A stretch of 64,000 nt of DNA from Lutispora saccharofermentans (GTDB lineage Bacteria; Bacillota; Clostridia; Lutisporales; Lutisporaceae): positions 434,001 to 498,000 of the forward strand of contig NZ_JAJEKE010000001.1 of the NCBI RefSeq assembly GCF_024363565.1, written 5' to 3'. The translations under genes were made by a program, and so were the position numbers. The notes beneath the pieces are model-generated. The model ran no database searches. It was not told where the DNA came from and saw only the letters and a program-made list of their open reading frames with translations. Below are positions 53,169 to 61,445 of the stretch, one piece after another (within the stretch, counting starts at the first letter, position 1; each line of letters begins with the position of its first letter).

Positions 53169-54009
53169 GTTCTCTCCTCCTCTTATCTAAGTTAAATCCT
53201 GATTTTATGGCTTTCGTTGGGCATTTTCCAATACATTTTCCGCATCTTACACATTCCGGGCTGTTGGCATTTTCATAAATTTTAATATCTACAGGACAAT
53301 TTTTATTGCATATATCACATTTTATACATTTGCTTGCATCAACATTCATCTTATAAAAGCTTACACTGTTAAACAATGAATATATGGCTCCCAATGGACA
53401 TACCACCCTGCAAAAAGGCCTTGATATCAATATGGATAAAATGATGGTAACCCCGAGAAGAGCAAGCTTCCAATAATACATAATGCCTATGGCTCCTCGC
53501 AAAGCCACATTTTTTATAGTCAAAGGTATGCCCGCCTCCAATGTTCCTGCCGGACAAACATATTTGCAAAAATAGGGAAGTCCAATGCCTACTTCATTAG
53601 TAAAAAGTGCCGGCAACAGCAAAACGAATACTATTAGGAAAAAATACTTTAAGGAATTCAGCAGTTTAGGCAGCTTTAGCTTCTTAGCAGGTATTTTGTA
53701 CAGAAGCTCCTGAAAAAATCCAAAGGGACACAGCCAGCCGCAGACAAACCTTCCGCCTATCGTACCGATAAGCATGAGAAAGCCTATGACATACAGGGAT
53801 ACCTGGTGCTTGAGCCCGGCAGCCACAGACTGGAGCGAACCTATGGGGCAAGAGGTATATGCTCCGGGGCAAGAGTAGCAATTCAGCCCGGGGAAACAGA
53901 CTGACTTCAGCTTTCCCCTATATATTGTTCCTTTTGCATAGCCCTCAAAATAGCCATTTCCTAAAATGGCGGAAGCTATCTGTACGACCCTTCTTTTAAC
54001 GTTAGCCAA
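53122..54009 (-). CDS. NapH-like membrane 4Fe-4S protein
   Basis: A 295-residue polyferredoxin-type membrane protein: about five hydrophobic helices, cysteine-rich loops (FPGLNCYSCPGAYTSCPIGS, CGWLCPFGFFQE, CKYVCPAGTLE, RPFCRVVCPLGA) and two C-terminal ferredoxin motifs (CIKCDICNKNCPVD, CVRCGKCIGKCPTKA). NapH/CcoG-type proteins pass electrons across or onto the membrane. The TTG start overlaps the stop of the small CxxC gene by eight bases, and its end overlaps the selenoprotein gene, so all three are coupled. It probably moves electrons to the extracytoplasmic Sec-thioredoxin. Confidence 0.9.
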   Translation of the reverse strand: MANVKRRVVQIASAILGNGYFEGYAKGTIYRGKLKSVCFPGLNCYSCPGAYTSCPIGSLQSVAAGLKHQVSLYVIGFLMLIGTIGGRFVCGWLCPFGFFQELLYKIPAKKLKLPKLLNSLKYFFLIVFVLLLPALFTNEVGIGLPYFCKYVCPAGTLEAGIPLTIKNVALRGAIGIMYYWKLALLGVTIILSILISRPFCRVVCPLGAIYSLFNSVSFYKMNVDASKCIKCDICNKNCPVDIKIYENANSPECVRCGKCIGKCPTKAIKSGFNLDKRRREREKTLDISCGADNRR

Positions 54010-54136
54010 TTCCTATGCACTCCAAACAGATATTTATAGCTTTTTTGAGCACTTCAGCCGCTTCTCCCCTATAAATACCTGCGGCAATTAAAGCAAAGGA
54101 CGCCAGCAATAATAAATATTTTGATTTATCTTTCAC
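54002..54136 (-). CDS. Small CxxC membrane protein (CD1871A-like)
   Basis: A 44-residue gene easily missed for its length. GTG start at 54136 with GGGGG nine bases upstream. The N-terminal helix (KYLLLLASFALIAAGIY) is followed by RGEAAEVLKKAINICLECIGIG, whose C-terminal ICLEC motif is the hallmark of the small CD1871A-type CxxC proteins of Clostridia. It is the first gene of a tightly overlapping three-gene set with the NapH-like protein and the Sec-thioredoxin. Its cysteine pair may take part in the same electron path. Confidence 0.8.
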   Translation of the reverse strand: MKDKSKYLLLLASFALIAAGIYRGEAAEVLKKAINICLECIGIG

Positions 54137-54198
54137 AGTACTAAGCCCCCAAACTGATATACATTTCGTACATTATTTCATGCACCGCATGTCATTGC

Positions 54199-54296
54199 TA
54201 TGAAAGCCCAGCTTTGTTGTCATCCTGAGGGCTCTGCCCGAAGGATCTAATTTAAGATTCTTCAGTCGCTTTGCTCCTTCAGAATGACAGGAAATG
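54199..54296. repeat. Dispersed repeat, copy B
   Basis: TATGAAAGCCCAGCTTTGTTGTC.. to ..AGAATGACAGGAAATG. It matches copy A at 14294-14396 nearly base for base apart from a few substitutions and short indels. Confidence 0.8.
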
Positions 54297-54330
54297 TTTT
54301 CGTTTATCGTAGTGTGGGTACCACATATTA

Positions 54331-54408
54331 ATTCTGAACGCCAGCGAAGAATCTTAGGTATTTCTCATAGGTCCAAGATCCTTCGGGTAAAACCCTCAGG
54401 ATGACAAT
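54331..54408. repeat. Dispersed repeat, copy C (inverted)
   Basis: ATTCTGAACGCCAGCGAAGAATCTT.. to ..AAGATCCTTCGGG and CCTCAGGATGACA. Its second half is related to the first half of copy B and it lies inverted relative to it, so B and C together could form a hairpin of about 200 bases. The remaining 54137-54488 gap shows nothing else. Confidence 0.7.
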
Positions 54409-54488
54409 AAAAACCTCTCGAATGATATACTTACTTATATGTTTCCATTATATCAAACTTATTCGGAATACCAAAGAATTTTAGGGAT

Positions 54489-54513
54489 AAAAAAAGAGAG
54501 CCCGAGGCTCTCT
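54489..54513 (-). terminator. Terminator of thiT
   Basis: AGAGAGCC-TC-GGGCTCTC followed by TTTTTTT on the minus strand, beginning in the last codons of thiT. Confidence 0.85.
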
Positions 54514-55150
54514 AGGATAGTGCATTTTTCTTGAGTTTTTCTATAGCGGCTTTGAATTGCGGTATCAATGCTATTGCGAGGCAGATTGCTGTCTCTGTCC
54601 CCATCAGCGGAAAGTTTACGGTAAATGAATACCATATGGGATTCATGCCTTCCGGTGCAAAGGAACCGAAAAAGACAAATCCCGAGATGAAATGAGCCAT
54701 AAATCTGCTAAAGCCTCCGATGATCACGCTTGCAGGGAGCCATCTCCTGTTCAGCCCTGCCAATCCCATTACGCCAAAGGCTATTGGATAATCCAAAAGC
54801 ACCTGAGTCCAGTGCATTATATAAGGGCCTTGAATAAACTGCAAAAAGCCATAAGCTATACCGGCAATCAAACCTGCCCTGGGTCCAAAAATGAAAGCGA
54901 ATATAAATATGGGCAGCATACTGCCCGGAGTGATTGACCCGCCCTGTGGCCAGTGATACAGCTTTATATAGGATAATACAAAGGACATAGCTATACAAAG
55001 GCCGCCATATACAAGAATTTTAGTATTGGTTTTTTTATTCTTTGATGAGTATGCCAAAAATAGTGAAAGCCCTACAAGAACCAGGAGTATAAGTATTGTG
55101 ACTCCTTTAAGCTCTTTAAGCCCACTAAATATTTGAGTAAAATAATTCAT
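54512..55150 (-). CDS. thiT: Thiamine ECF transporter S component ThiT
   Basis: The substrate-binding membrane subunit of an energy-coupling-factor importer for thiamine, 212 residues. A first helix (residues 17-35) precedes the usual six. Typical ThiT stretches: KLYHWPQGGSITPGSMLPIF, GPRAGLIAGIAYGFLQFIQG, YIMHWTQVLLDYPIAFGVMG and SRFMAHFISGFVFFG, with the conserved Trp and His of the thiamine pocket. It uses the shared EcfAA'T module, not in this window. The TPP riboswitch upstream confirms the substrate. Confidence 0.95.
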   Translation of the reverse strand: MNYFTQIFSGLKELKGVTILILLVLVGLSLFLAYSSKNKKTNTKILVYGGLCIAMSFVLSYIKLYHWPQGGSITPGSMLPIFIFAFIFGPRAGLIAGIAYGFLQFIQGPYIMHWTQVLLDYPIAFGVMGLAGLNRRWLPASVIIGGFSRFMAHFISGFVFFGSFAPEGMNPIWYSFTVNFPLMGTETAICLAIALIPQFKAAIEKLKKNALS

Positions 55151-55191
55151 AAAAATAACCTCCTTTTGATATGTCCTCGGAGGAGACGGTC

Positions 55192-55223
55192 AAAAATAAA
55201 TAGCCGCAACAAGCGTTGCGGCT
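55192..55223 (-). terminator. Terminator of the TPP riboswitch
   Basis: AGCCGCAACGCTTGTTGCGGCTA followed by TTTATTTTTG on the minus strand, between the TPP aptamer and thiT. Confidence 0.85.
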
Positions 55224-55235
55224 GCGTAAATCTAC

Positions 55236-55332
55236 TTAACCGAAACCGCTTCCCTTCGTTAGGATTAACTACACAGGTTCTAAGGGTCAGTGGCATGAAC
55301 CACGCTCTCAGCATAAGCTCCCCTAGCGGACA
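55236..55332 (-). promoter_or_regulatory. TPP (thiamine pyrophosphate) riboswitch
   Basis: The minus strand has GGGGAGC, GCTGAGAGCG, ACCCTTAGAACCTG and CGAAGGGAAGCGG in order, the Thi-box consensus. It lies before a terminator and thiT; TPP should switch uptake off. Confidence 0.93.
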
Positions 55333-55354
55333 TTATCATATTAAATTCAAATAC

Positions 55355-55383
55355 AATATACTACTTATCGGCATGGGTGTCAA
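55355..55383 (-). promoter_or_regulatory. Promoter of the TPP riboswitch / thiT transcript
   Basis: TTGACA (55378-55383), a 17-base spacer and TATATT (55355-55360) on the minus strand. The -35 lies across the stop codon of the upstream gene. Confidence 0.6.
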
Positions 55384-56399
55384 GGCTTCTGCATTTCCAG
55401 CAGCAAGAATCCTAATATAAAAATTAAATCCATCATGCATGCTTCAAAAAGAATACCGCTTACACCATTTTCAATATGCAGCACAAATTTATCATAATAG
55501 AACATCATCACTCTGATATAGCTGGAAGGCGAAAATAAATTTTCCGGCATCATAGCCGGCGGTACATATAAATCAGTGACTAATGCGTATATTCCAAGGC
55601 CAATAGCCAATATAAGCGGCAGCAATCCTATAATACGCAGCATATCTCTAACATGAGACATCAAAAAATCACGAAGCTCTGCTGTGTTCTTATTCTCCAT
55701 GTATACATCCAAAAGATTTTTGATCAGCTTGACAAAATGCCTGAAAAATCTTATGCCAAAACAAGTTAAAACAAATATCCCTATAAGTATCAGCATATTC
55801 ATATATTTATAGATGATTTCCTTGACGATAACAACATCATATATATCTAAGCCCAGAGCATTAAGCTGCCCTCGGATTTTATCAATCTCAAGATAAAATT
55901 GAGCATCATCATTGAGATTATACTTCATGACCTTTTTACCCCAGTTCAACTCCTCCAGGCCTGCGTCATAAGATATATAAATCTCATCGCTGTTTTTAAT
56001 CACTCCCTTTATTTCATAGGATTTATCGTAAATGTCTATATATTTGCCTATTACATCTCCATTTTTGAAATATTTATCTGCTGCCCTGTCCCCTATAGCG
56101 GCTTCCCTTCTGCTGATATCGGATATAAAACCACCCTTATCCATTGATATTGCTTCAGTAAGAAAATCCAGACCTGTAGTCATAATAAGCTTATTGCCCT
56201 GATAAGGCATTATAAAATCAGCAACTGCAATGCCGCCCTTATTATAACTCCTTATTTTCTCAAAATTATCCTGCATAAGCATACCATTATAGTAGAATTC
56301 CACTATATTACGATTATATTGGTTTAGTAAATAAGCATAAGAAAAAAGAGCTAACAGAGCCATCATCGCTAAGATTACAGAAGCTTTCTTCATTGCCAT
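55380..56399 (-). CDS. MacB/FtsX-like membrane protein with extracytoplasmic domain
   Basis: A 339-residue protein with a first helix (residues 5-25), an extracytoplasmic domain with the MacB-core pattern (GDRAADKYFKNGDVIGKYID, then YEIKGVIKNSDEIYI; about 30-195), and three later helices (about 205-225, 258-280, 312-333). That is the layout of an FtsX-type permease, though the sequence is diverged. Its start overlaps the HlyD-like gene by ten bases. No ATPase of the MacB type lies nearby. It is last of the sugar-transport operon; function unknown. Confidence 0.75.
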   Translation of the reverse strand: MAMKKASVILAMMALLALFSYAYLLNQYNRNIVEFYYNGMLMQDNFEKIRSYNKGGIAVADFIMPYQGNKLIMTTGLDFLTEAISMDKGGFISDISRREAAIGDRAADKYFKNGDVIGKYIDIYDKSYEIKGVIKNSDEIYISYDAGLEELNWGKKVMKYNLNDDAQFYLEIDKIRGQLNALGLDIYDVVIVKEIIYKYMNMLILIGIFVLTCFGIRFFRHFVKLIKNLLDVYMENKNTAELRDFLMSHVRDMLRIIGLLPLILAIGLGIYALVTDLYVPPAMMPENLFSPSSYIRVMMFYYDKFVLHIENGVSGILFEACMMDLIFILGFLLLEMQKP

Positions 56400-57685
56400 A
56401 AGAACACCTTGGTTCCATCGCTTATTTTATATGATAAATTGGTTATGACCCTGGGATAATCAAAACCACCAAGTCCCGATACAATTGCTTTTGTATCTCC
56501 GACTGCCAATATTTTAACCTTTACTGCTTTTGATAAATTCTCCTTGCCCAGTATGCCATCCCTTTCTTCCAGTATATATACGGTTCCCGTTTGCCCCTCG
56601 ATAAATCTTTCATCCGGAATAATAGCGGATTTTGGTATCGTGAGTCCTTTATCCGAATACATGGACTTTATCTTGCCCTTCATCTTTTGTCCTATTTTCA
56701 GCCCCTGATCCGTATCTCCTTCAAAAATTCCTCTCAGGCTTAGCATTTCTTGATTTACTATTTGGCTGATATCAGTGATCCTCAAGTTATATGCAGAACT
56801 GCTGTAATCGGATGTTAATTCAATTATCCCCGCAGTTTTGACGATGTCATAATCCTGCTCATTAACCTGTGCTGTGAATATTAAGCTCTTTTCATTATCA
56901 AGCTGTGCTATCTCGGCTATTATAGTGTCTTCCGGCAGTATTGCATCGGATAAATTGGTAAAGAGCATGATACCATTTACATCCGAATAACATATCCCTT
57001 CCTTATCCGCCTTAGAATAAAAAGCTTTCTTTTTCTCAATGGCGGCAATATTCCTCTCCAATTCTTCTATTCTAATCCTTGAATTGATAATATTATTTTC
57101 ATTATCCTTCCTCTTCTCTCCTAACTCCAGCCTGGCCTTTTCTATGCCCAATCGTTGTTCCTTAATTCTATTTTTGATGCCATCCAATTCGACGGCCGCT
57201 ATGGCGCCTGCTTCATAAAGCTTTTCCCTCTTTGCAAAATCATCTTCGCTTTCTTGCAGCCCTGCCTCCATAGCTGAAATATCCAGTTCTTCAAGCTTAA
57301 AGCTTTTCTGTTCGAGGCTTTGAAGTCTTAATTCTTCCCTTTTGAGCTCTAATTTAAGGCTGTCGGTATCGGGATCTGAATTTTTTATGCCGAAGCGTGT
57401 ATTGATCTTAAATAGGGGATACCCGGCAAGTATTACGTCTCCGGGCTTTACATAATACTCTTCTACAATAATATTTCCTCCCAATCTTATCTTTACGCTG
57501 TCTCGAGCTTCCACTGTACCTTCTATATCAAGGTTTCTCTCGACAGGTGCGGCAACAGCCGCCGCAACTTTGACTTTAGGCAGGAATAAATTGATGATGG
57601 ATTTCGAGAAAAAGCCCATAATAAATACCAGAGCAAAGAAACCGATAATAATTTTTTTTGCCAATTTCACAGCTTTATTTTTCAT
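56390..57685 (-). CDS. HlyD/RND-type membrane fusion (adaptor) protein
   Basis: A 431-residue adaptor. N-terminal membrane anchor (residues 9-32), a biotinyl-lipoyl-like part (NLDIEGTVEARDSVKIRLGG, YYVKPGDVILAGYPLFKI), a long coiled coil (about 100-225, rich in Glu, Lys and Leu), then a beta-barrel part ending with LKIGQKMKGKIKSMYSDKG and LTIPKSAIIPDERF. Such adaptors usually work with MacB-type exporters. It overlaps the sugar permease gene upstream by 11 bases and the MacB-like gene downstream by ten. Confidence 0.88.
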   Translation of the reverse strand: MKNKAVKLAKKIIIGFFALVFIMGFFSKSIINLFLPKVKVAAAVAAPVERNLDIEGTVEARDSVKIRLGGNIIVEEYYVKPGDVILAGYPLFKINTRFGIKNSDPDTDSLKLELKREELRLQSLEQKSFKLEELDISAMEAGLQESEDDFAKREKLYEAGAIAAVELDGIKNRIKEQRLGIEKARLELGEKRKDNENNIINSRIRIEELERNIAAIEKKKAFYSKADKEGICYSDVNGIMLFTNLSDAILPEDTIIAEIAQLDNEKSLIFTAQVNEQDYDIVKTAGIIELTSDYSSSAYNLRITDISQIVNQEMLSLRGIFEGDTDQGLKIGQKMKGKIKSMYSDKGLTIPKSAIIPDERFIEGQTGTVYILEERDGILGKENLSKAVKVKILAVGDTKAIVSGLGGFDYPRVITNLSYKISDGTKVFLWQ

Positions 57686-58499
57686 TCTTCAGACCTCCTA
57701 TGGAAAGGCCCTGCCGCAGATATTTTTCTCCTTTAATCAAAATCAACAGTGCAGGGACAATATAAAGGACCGCCCCCGCATAGAATACACTATAATCATT
57801 GTAATAAATCGTCTCTAAAAACACTGATAGAGGTAACTTTTCGGGTGAACTCAGGAAGATGACTGCCTGCTCAAGCATATTCCAGCTATCTATGAATACC
57901 AATACGGCCAAGGCAAAAATTGCCGGCTTGATCATGGGGAAAACTATTTTGAATAAAATTCTTCCATATCCTGCGCCATCCATCCTGGCCGCTTCTATTA
58001 TTTCGTCAGGTATTCCTCTTATAAACTGCCTCAAGAGATATACCTCAAAGGAAGAAAAAATGCCCGGCAGCAAAATTGCAAGATGGGTATCCAAAATAGT
58101 GATATGAAGAAGCCTTTCCGATGCATCAAATATGAGATAATTAGGAACCAGCGTAACCTGAAATGGCAAAAGCAAAGCCAAAACGTATATGACAAAGAGT
58201 ACCCGGCTTCCTCTGAATTTCATCTTTGCAAGAGCAAAAGCCGCAAAAACGCCTACTCCAATCTGCCCGGCTATGATTATGCTTGTCAGCTTCAGTGAGT
58301 TTAAAAAAAATTTAAAATACTCACCCTTGTAAAGGGCAAGGGTATAATACTGCTGAAGATTAAACTGCTCCGGTATAAGCTCTATAGCGGTGGTATTTAT
58401 CTGAGCCTGACTCATGAAGGAATTTAAAAAAGCGTGAGCAATAGGGAAAATATACAGCAAGGACGCTATTATCAATAACAAAAGCAAGACTCTCCTCAT
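57675..58499 (-). CDS. ABC sugar transporter permease, MalG type
   Basis: A 274-residue permease with six membrane helices. The EAA loop EAARMDGAGYGRILFKIVFP contacts the ATPase, and PEQFNLQQYYTLALYKGEYF plus PFQVTLVPNYLIF fit the MalG/CUT1 subfamily. It pairs with the MalF-type protein one base upstream. The carbohydrate or other ligand is unknown. Confidence 0.92.
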   Translation of the reverse strand: MRRVLLLLLIIASLLYIFPIAHAFLNSFMSQAQINTTAIELIPEQFNLQQYYTLALYKGEYFKFFLNSLKLTSIIIAGQIGVGVFAAFALAKMKFRGSRVLFVIYVLALLLPFQVTLVPNYLIFDASERLLHITILDTHLAILLPGIFSSFEVYLLRQFIRGIPDEIIEAARMDGAGYGRILFKIVFPMIKPAIFALAVLVFIDSWNMLEQAVIFLSSPEKLPLSVFLETIYYNDYSVFYAGAVLYIVPALLILIKGEKYLRQGLSIGGLKNEK

Positions 58500-58500
58500 A

Positions 58501-59298
58501 TTATCTTTCTCCTACTTTTTTCCCATATTTTCTATCCTTATAGAACAGCAAAAGAGCAAAAGTAAAAATGATTGCAGCAAAAATATATGCCGCCGCCGTA
58601 AGCTTTTCATATTCCAGAGACTTGAATTTGTTGTTCATATAGTGCTGCAGCATATAGATCTGAGGGTTGGGATATTTGCCCTGCAGTATATATACATCTC
58701 TGAAAACCTTGAAAGAATTTATGACAGATACGATGCCTACGAACACGGCGGAAGGGGTGCACAAAGGCATAAGTATATGTCTAAGCCTTTGGAAATAGCT
58801 GGCTCCGTCAATTTGCGACGCTTCGATGAGGGACGGATCAATCTGCAGAAGCCCTGCCAGATAGATGATCAGATTGTAGCCCGTGTTTTTCCATATAAAT
58901 ATCATGATGACTACCAGCATGGCATAATCCGAATCCATCAAATTTCCTGCCCCGGTCCCCACGAGCTTGCGAAAAAAGCCTGATACTGAAGTCGAGGGCA
59001 CAGCGATAGGAAGCAAAATAAAGAGGTATACAAACTTAGGAGGCTTAAGCTCATAAATAGCCAGCGCCAATATGAAGGATACAAGCATGATGAGGGGAAT
59101 GGCAATGCCCATAAAGGTCACAGTATTCTTTATGGCTAATCTGAAGGTATCGCTTTTCACTACCTCTATGTAGTTTTGTAATCCCACAAAGGTATTGTCA
59201 AAGCCGCTCCTGCTCAGGGAATATTTTATCCCCCACAGAAAAGGGAGCACATAAAGCAGAAAAAAACCCAGTATGCTAAGAAACACCATAAATATCAT
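58501..59298 (-). CDS. ABC sugar transporter permease, MalF type
   Basis: A 265-residue permease of the CUT1 family, six helices. N-terminal LPFLWGIKYSLSRSGFDNTF, EAA loop EASQIDGASYFQRLRHILMP and the YILQGKYPNPQIYMLQHYMN segment near the end. AGGGTG precedes the ATG. The HK gene ends about 20 bases before it. Part of the same importer as the binding protein and ATPase at 61.4-64 kb. Confidence 0.92.
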   Translation of the reverse strand: MIFMVFLSILGFFLLYVLPFLWGIKYSLSRSGFDNTFVGLQNYIEVVKSDTFRLAIKNTVTFMGIAIPLIMLVSFILALAIYELKPPKFVYLFILLPIAVPSTSVSGFFRKLVGTGAGNLMDSDYAMLVVIMIFIWKNTGYNLIIYLAGLLQIDPSLIEASQIDGASYFQRLRHILMPLCTPSAVFVGIVSVINSFKVFRDVYILQGKYPNPQIYMLQHYMNNKFKSLEYEKLTAAAYIFAAIIFTFALLLFYKDRKYGKKVGER

Positions 59299-59319
59299 GC
59301 GATCACCCTATTCATCTGA

Positions 59320-60693
59320 TTAATCCTCAATTATAACAGTAAACTCAGTACCGCCCTCTATATCACTTTTAACAAGAATATCCCAGCCATGCCTTTCCGC
59401 AATTTTCTTCACTATGAACAAGCCGAAACCGCTTCCCTCTACCCCTCTGCCTCTGGATTTATCCACCCGGTATAAAAAATCAAATATATAAGGCAGATCC
59501 TTATCAGGAATTCCTATTCCGTCATCCTTGATTGCAAGGAACTTTTTGCTATTTATTGAGCCTGCAGAAATTTCTATCTTTCCGCCTTCCCTGCCATATT
59601 TAATGCTGTTGTCAATAAGGTTTGTCAACAGTTCTCTCAGCATGGAAACATCAGCGGAAATCAAAAGCCTCTTATCGCAGTTATTTTTTAGCATCATCTG
59701 CCTCTGCACAAGGCGCGGACCGAATAATCGGCTGAGAAACCGGACTTCGTCATATATGCAAACATTTTCCTTGAGAATCTCCGACTGGTCAAGCCTGGTT
59801 GATGTCAGGAGAGATTTCACCAAGATCGAAAGCCTGTCTATCTCGCAGTTGATATCATTCAGATATTCTTTATATACATAAATATCATCGTCACCGTCTA
59901 TGAGGGACTCCACAAGGGTTTTGATAGCGGCCAGAGGAGTATTCAATTCGTGAGATACATCGCTCAAGAAGCGCTTTCTGCTTATATCTGTTTTGTATAT
60001 CTCCTGGCTCATGCGATTGAAGGTATCTGCCAGCTTTCCTATTTCATCAGTCCTTTTAATCTCAACCTGCATATCCAACTTTCCATCTCGGATGGCCTCG
60101 GAGGCAGAAGTCAAAACCTCAATGGGCTTTGAAATCCTGCATCCCAGCCGCCATGCCAATATTACAGCAAGCATACAGGCTAAAAAGGATATTAATATGA
60201 CTTGTATCTTCAAATCGTATATATCCTTAATTATAGAATCAAGATATGTTGAGATAAGTATCAATCCCATCAAACCTCTGCTGTCCTTAATAGGTACCGC
60301 AACCAGCATTATATGATGCTTATCCTGCTTGGCATAACCTGTCTGACTGACTTTATCCTTTATCGCTCTATCAATCACGCTGTTTTTCAACGTTTTGCCG
60401 AAATACTCAGCATATTTATCAGCTAAAACACGGCCTTTATTATCCATAACTATAACACGGCCTTCAACATTTTTAGTGTAATCCTGCAAAACTCTGTTGA
60501 GTGTTCCCGTATCCTTAATATGTTCACCAGCTATACCGGCAATAAAATATCCGTATTCAATCTGCCTGCTCAAATTTTTACTTAGCTGCCTATCCTGATA
60601 GCTGAAAATCAATACTATATCAATTATTAATATGGTGATCACAATAATTGCCCCGTAAGCGAAGGCCATTCGTGTACTGATTTTTTTTAACAT
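59320..60693 (-). CDS. Sensor histidine kinase
   Basis: A 457-residue membrane kinase. Helices at about 9-30 and 160-180 enclose a sensor domain (RVIVMDNKGRVLADKYAEYF); then HAMP (CRISKPIEVLTSASEAIRDG), DHp with the phospho-His in SDVSHELNTPLAAIKTLVES, and ATPase domain with N box LLTNLIDNSIKYGREGGK, IKDDGIGIPD, FLYRVDKSRGRGVEGSGFGL. The ATG at 60693 overlaps the response-regulator stop (TAATG); the AAAGGAT site supports it. It likely senses a signal linked to the neighbouring importer. Confidence 0.95.
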   Translation of the reverse strand: MLKKISTRMAFAYGAIIVITILIIDIVLIFSYQDRQLSKNLSRQIEYGYFIAGIAGEHIKDTGTLNRVLQDYTKNVEGRVIVMDNKGRVLADKYAEYFGKTLKNSVIDRAIKDKVSQTGYAKQDKHHIMLVAVPIKDSRGLMGLILISTYLDSIIKDIYDLKIQVILISFLACMLAVILAWRLGCRISKPIEVLTSASEAIRDGKLDMQVEIKRTDEIGKLADTFNRMSQEIYKTDISRKRFLSDVSHELNTPLAAIKTLVESLIDGDDDIYVYKEYLNDINCEIDRLSILVKSLLTSTRLDQSEILKENVCIYDEVRFLSRLFGPRLVQRQMMLKNNCDKRLLISADVSMLRELLTNLIDNSIKYGREGGKIEISAGSINSKKFLAIKDDGIGIPDKDLPYIFDFLYRVDKSRGRGVEGSGFGLFIVKKIAERHGWDILVKSDIEGGTEFTVIIED

Positions 60694-61373
60694 TATAGAA
60701 TATCCTTTCTGAAGAAATATCCTACACCCCATTTGGTTCTTATCAACTCAGGCTTGGAGGGATCATCCTCAATCTTTTCACGCAGATTACTTATATGTAC
60801 ATCCACAGTCCGCGTATCGCAAGCATACTCATTCCATATGGTTTCAAACAGAATTTCCCTGGTAAAAACCCTGCCGGGGTTTCTTAAAAACATGTGCAGT
60901 AAATCGAATTCCTTAGCCGTAAGGCTTATCTCCTCATCCCCCTTGGATAGCGTTCTGTTTGAAATATTAAGTCTTAGTCCGGATGTTTCAATAGTTTCAT
61001 CTTCATTTTTCATGTTTTTATACCTTCTGTATACTGCATTGATGCGAGCAATCAGTTCTCTTTTATGAAAAGGCTTAGTAACATAATCATCTGCGCCAAG
61101 CTCAAGCCCTAAAATCTTGTCCACATAATCATCTTTAGCTGTCAGCATGATTATTGGTATATCCCTATGCTGCCTTATCATTTTGCATAATGTTATGCCA
61201 TCGATTTCCGGCAGCATAATATCAAGCAGAATAAGCTCCACTGCTTCACGACTTATAACTTCAAGAGCTTCTTTCCCATCATACGCTGCAAATACCTTGA
61301 AACCATTCTGCTCCAGACTGTGCCTAAGCCCCTTTACAATCAATCTCTCATCATCGACAACAAGTATATTCAT
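60693..61373 (-). CDS. Response regulator, OmpR/PhoB family
   Basis: A 226-residue regulator. Receiver domain with DDERL acidic residues, phospho-Asp in LILLDIMLPEIDG (about 51), Lys in DDYVTKPFHKRE (about 101); then a winged-helix domain (LTAKEFDLLHMFLRNPGRVF, YACDTRTVDVHISNLREKIE, IRTKWGVGYFF). It is translationally coupled to the kinase. It probably controls this transport operon. Confidence 0.95.
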   Translation of the reverse strand: MNILVVDDERLIVKGLRHSLEQNGFKVFAAYDGKEALEVISREAVELILLDIMLPEIDGITLCKMIRQHRDIPIIMLTAKDDYVDKILGLELGADDYVTKPFHKRELIARINAVYRRYKNMKNEDETIETSGLRLNISNRTLSKGDEEISLTAKEFDLLHMFLRNPGRVFTREILFETIWNEYACDTRTVDVHISNLREKIEDDPSKPELIRTKWGVGYFFRKDIL

Positions 61374-61445
61374 GCTTTATCTCTCCTTTTAAACAAGGAT
61401 TTATATGCATGTATTCAACAAATTCTTTTGTTTTCCTTTAGATCT

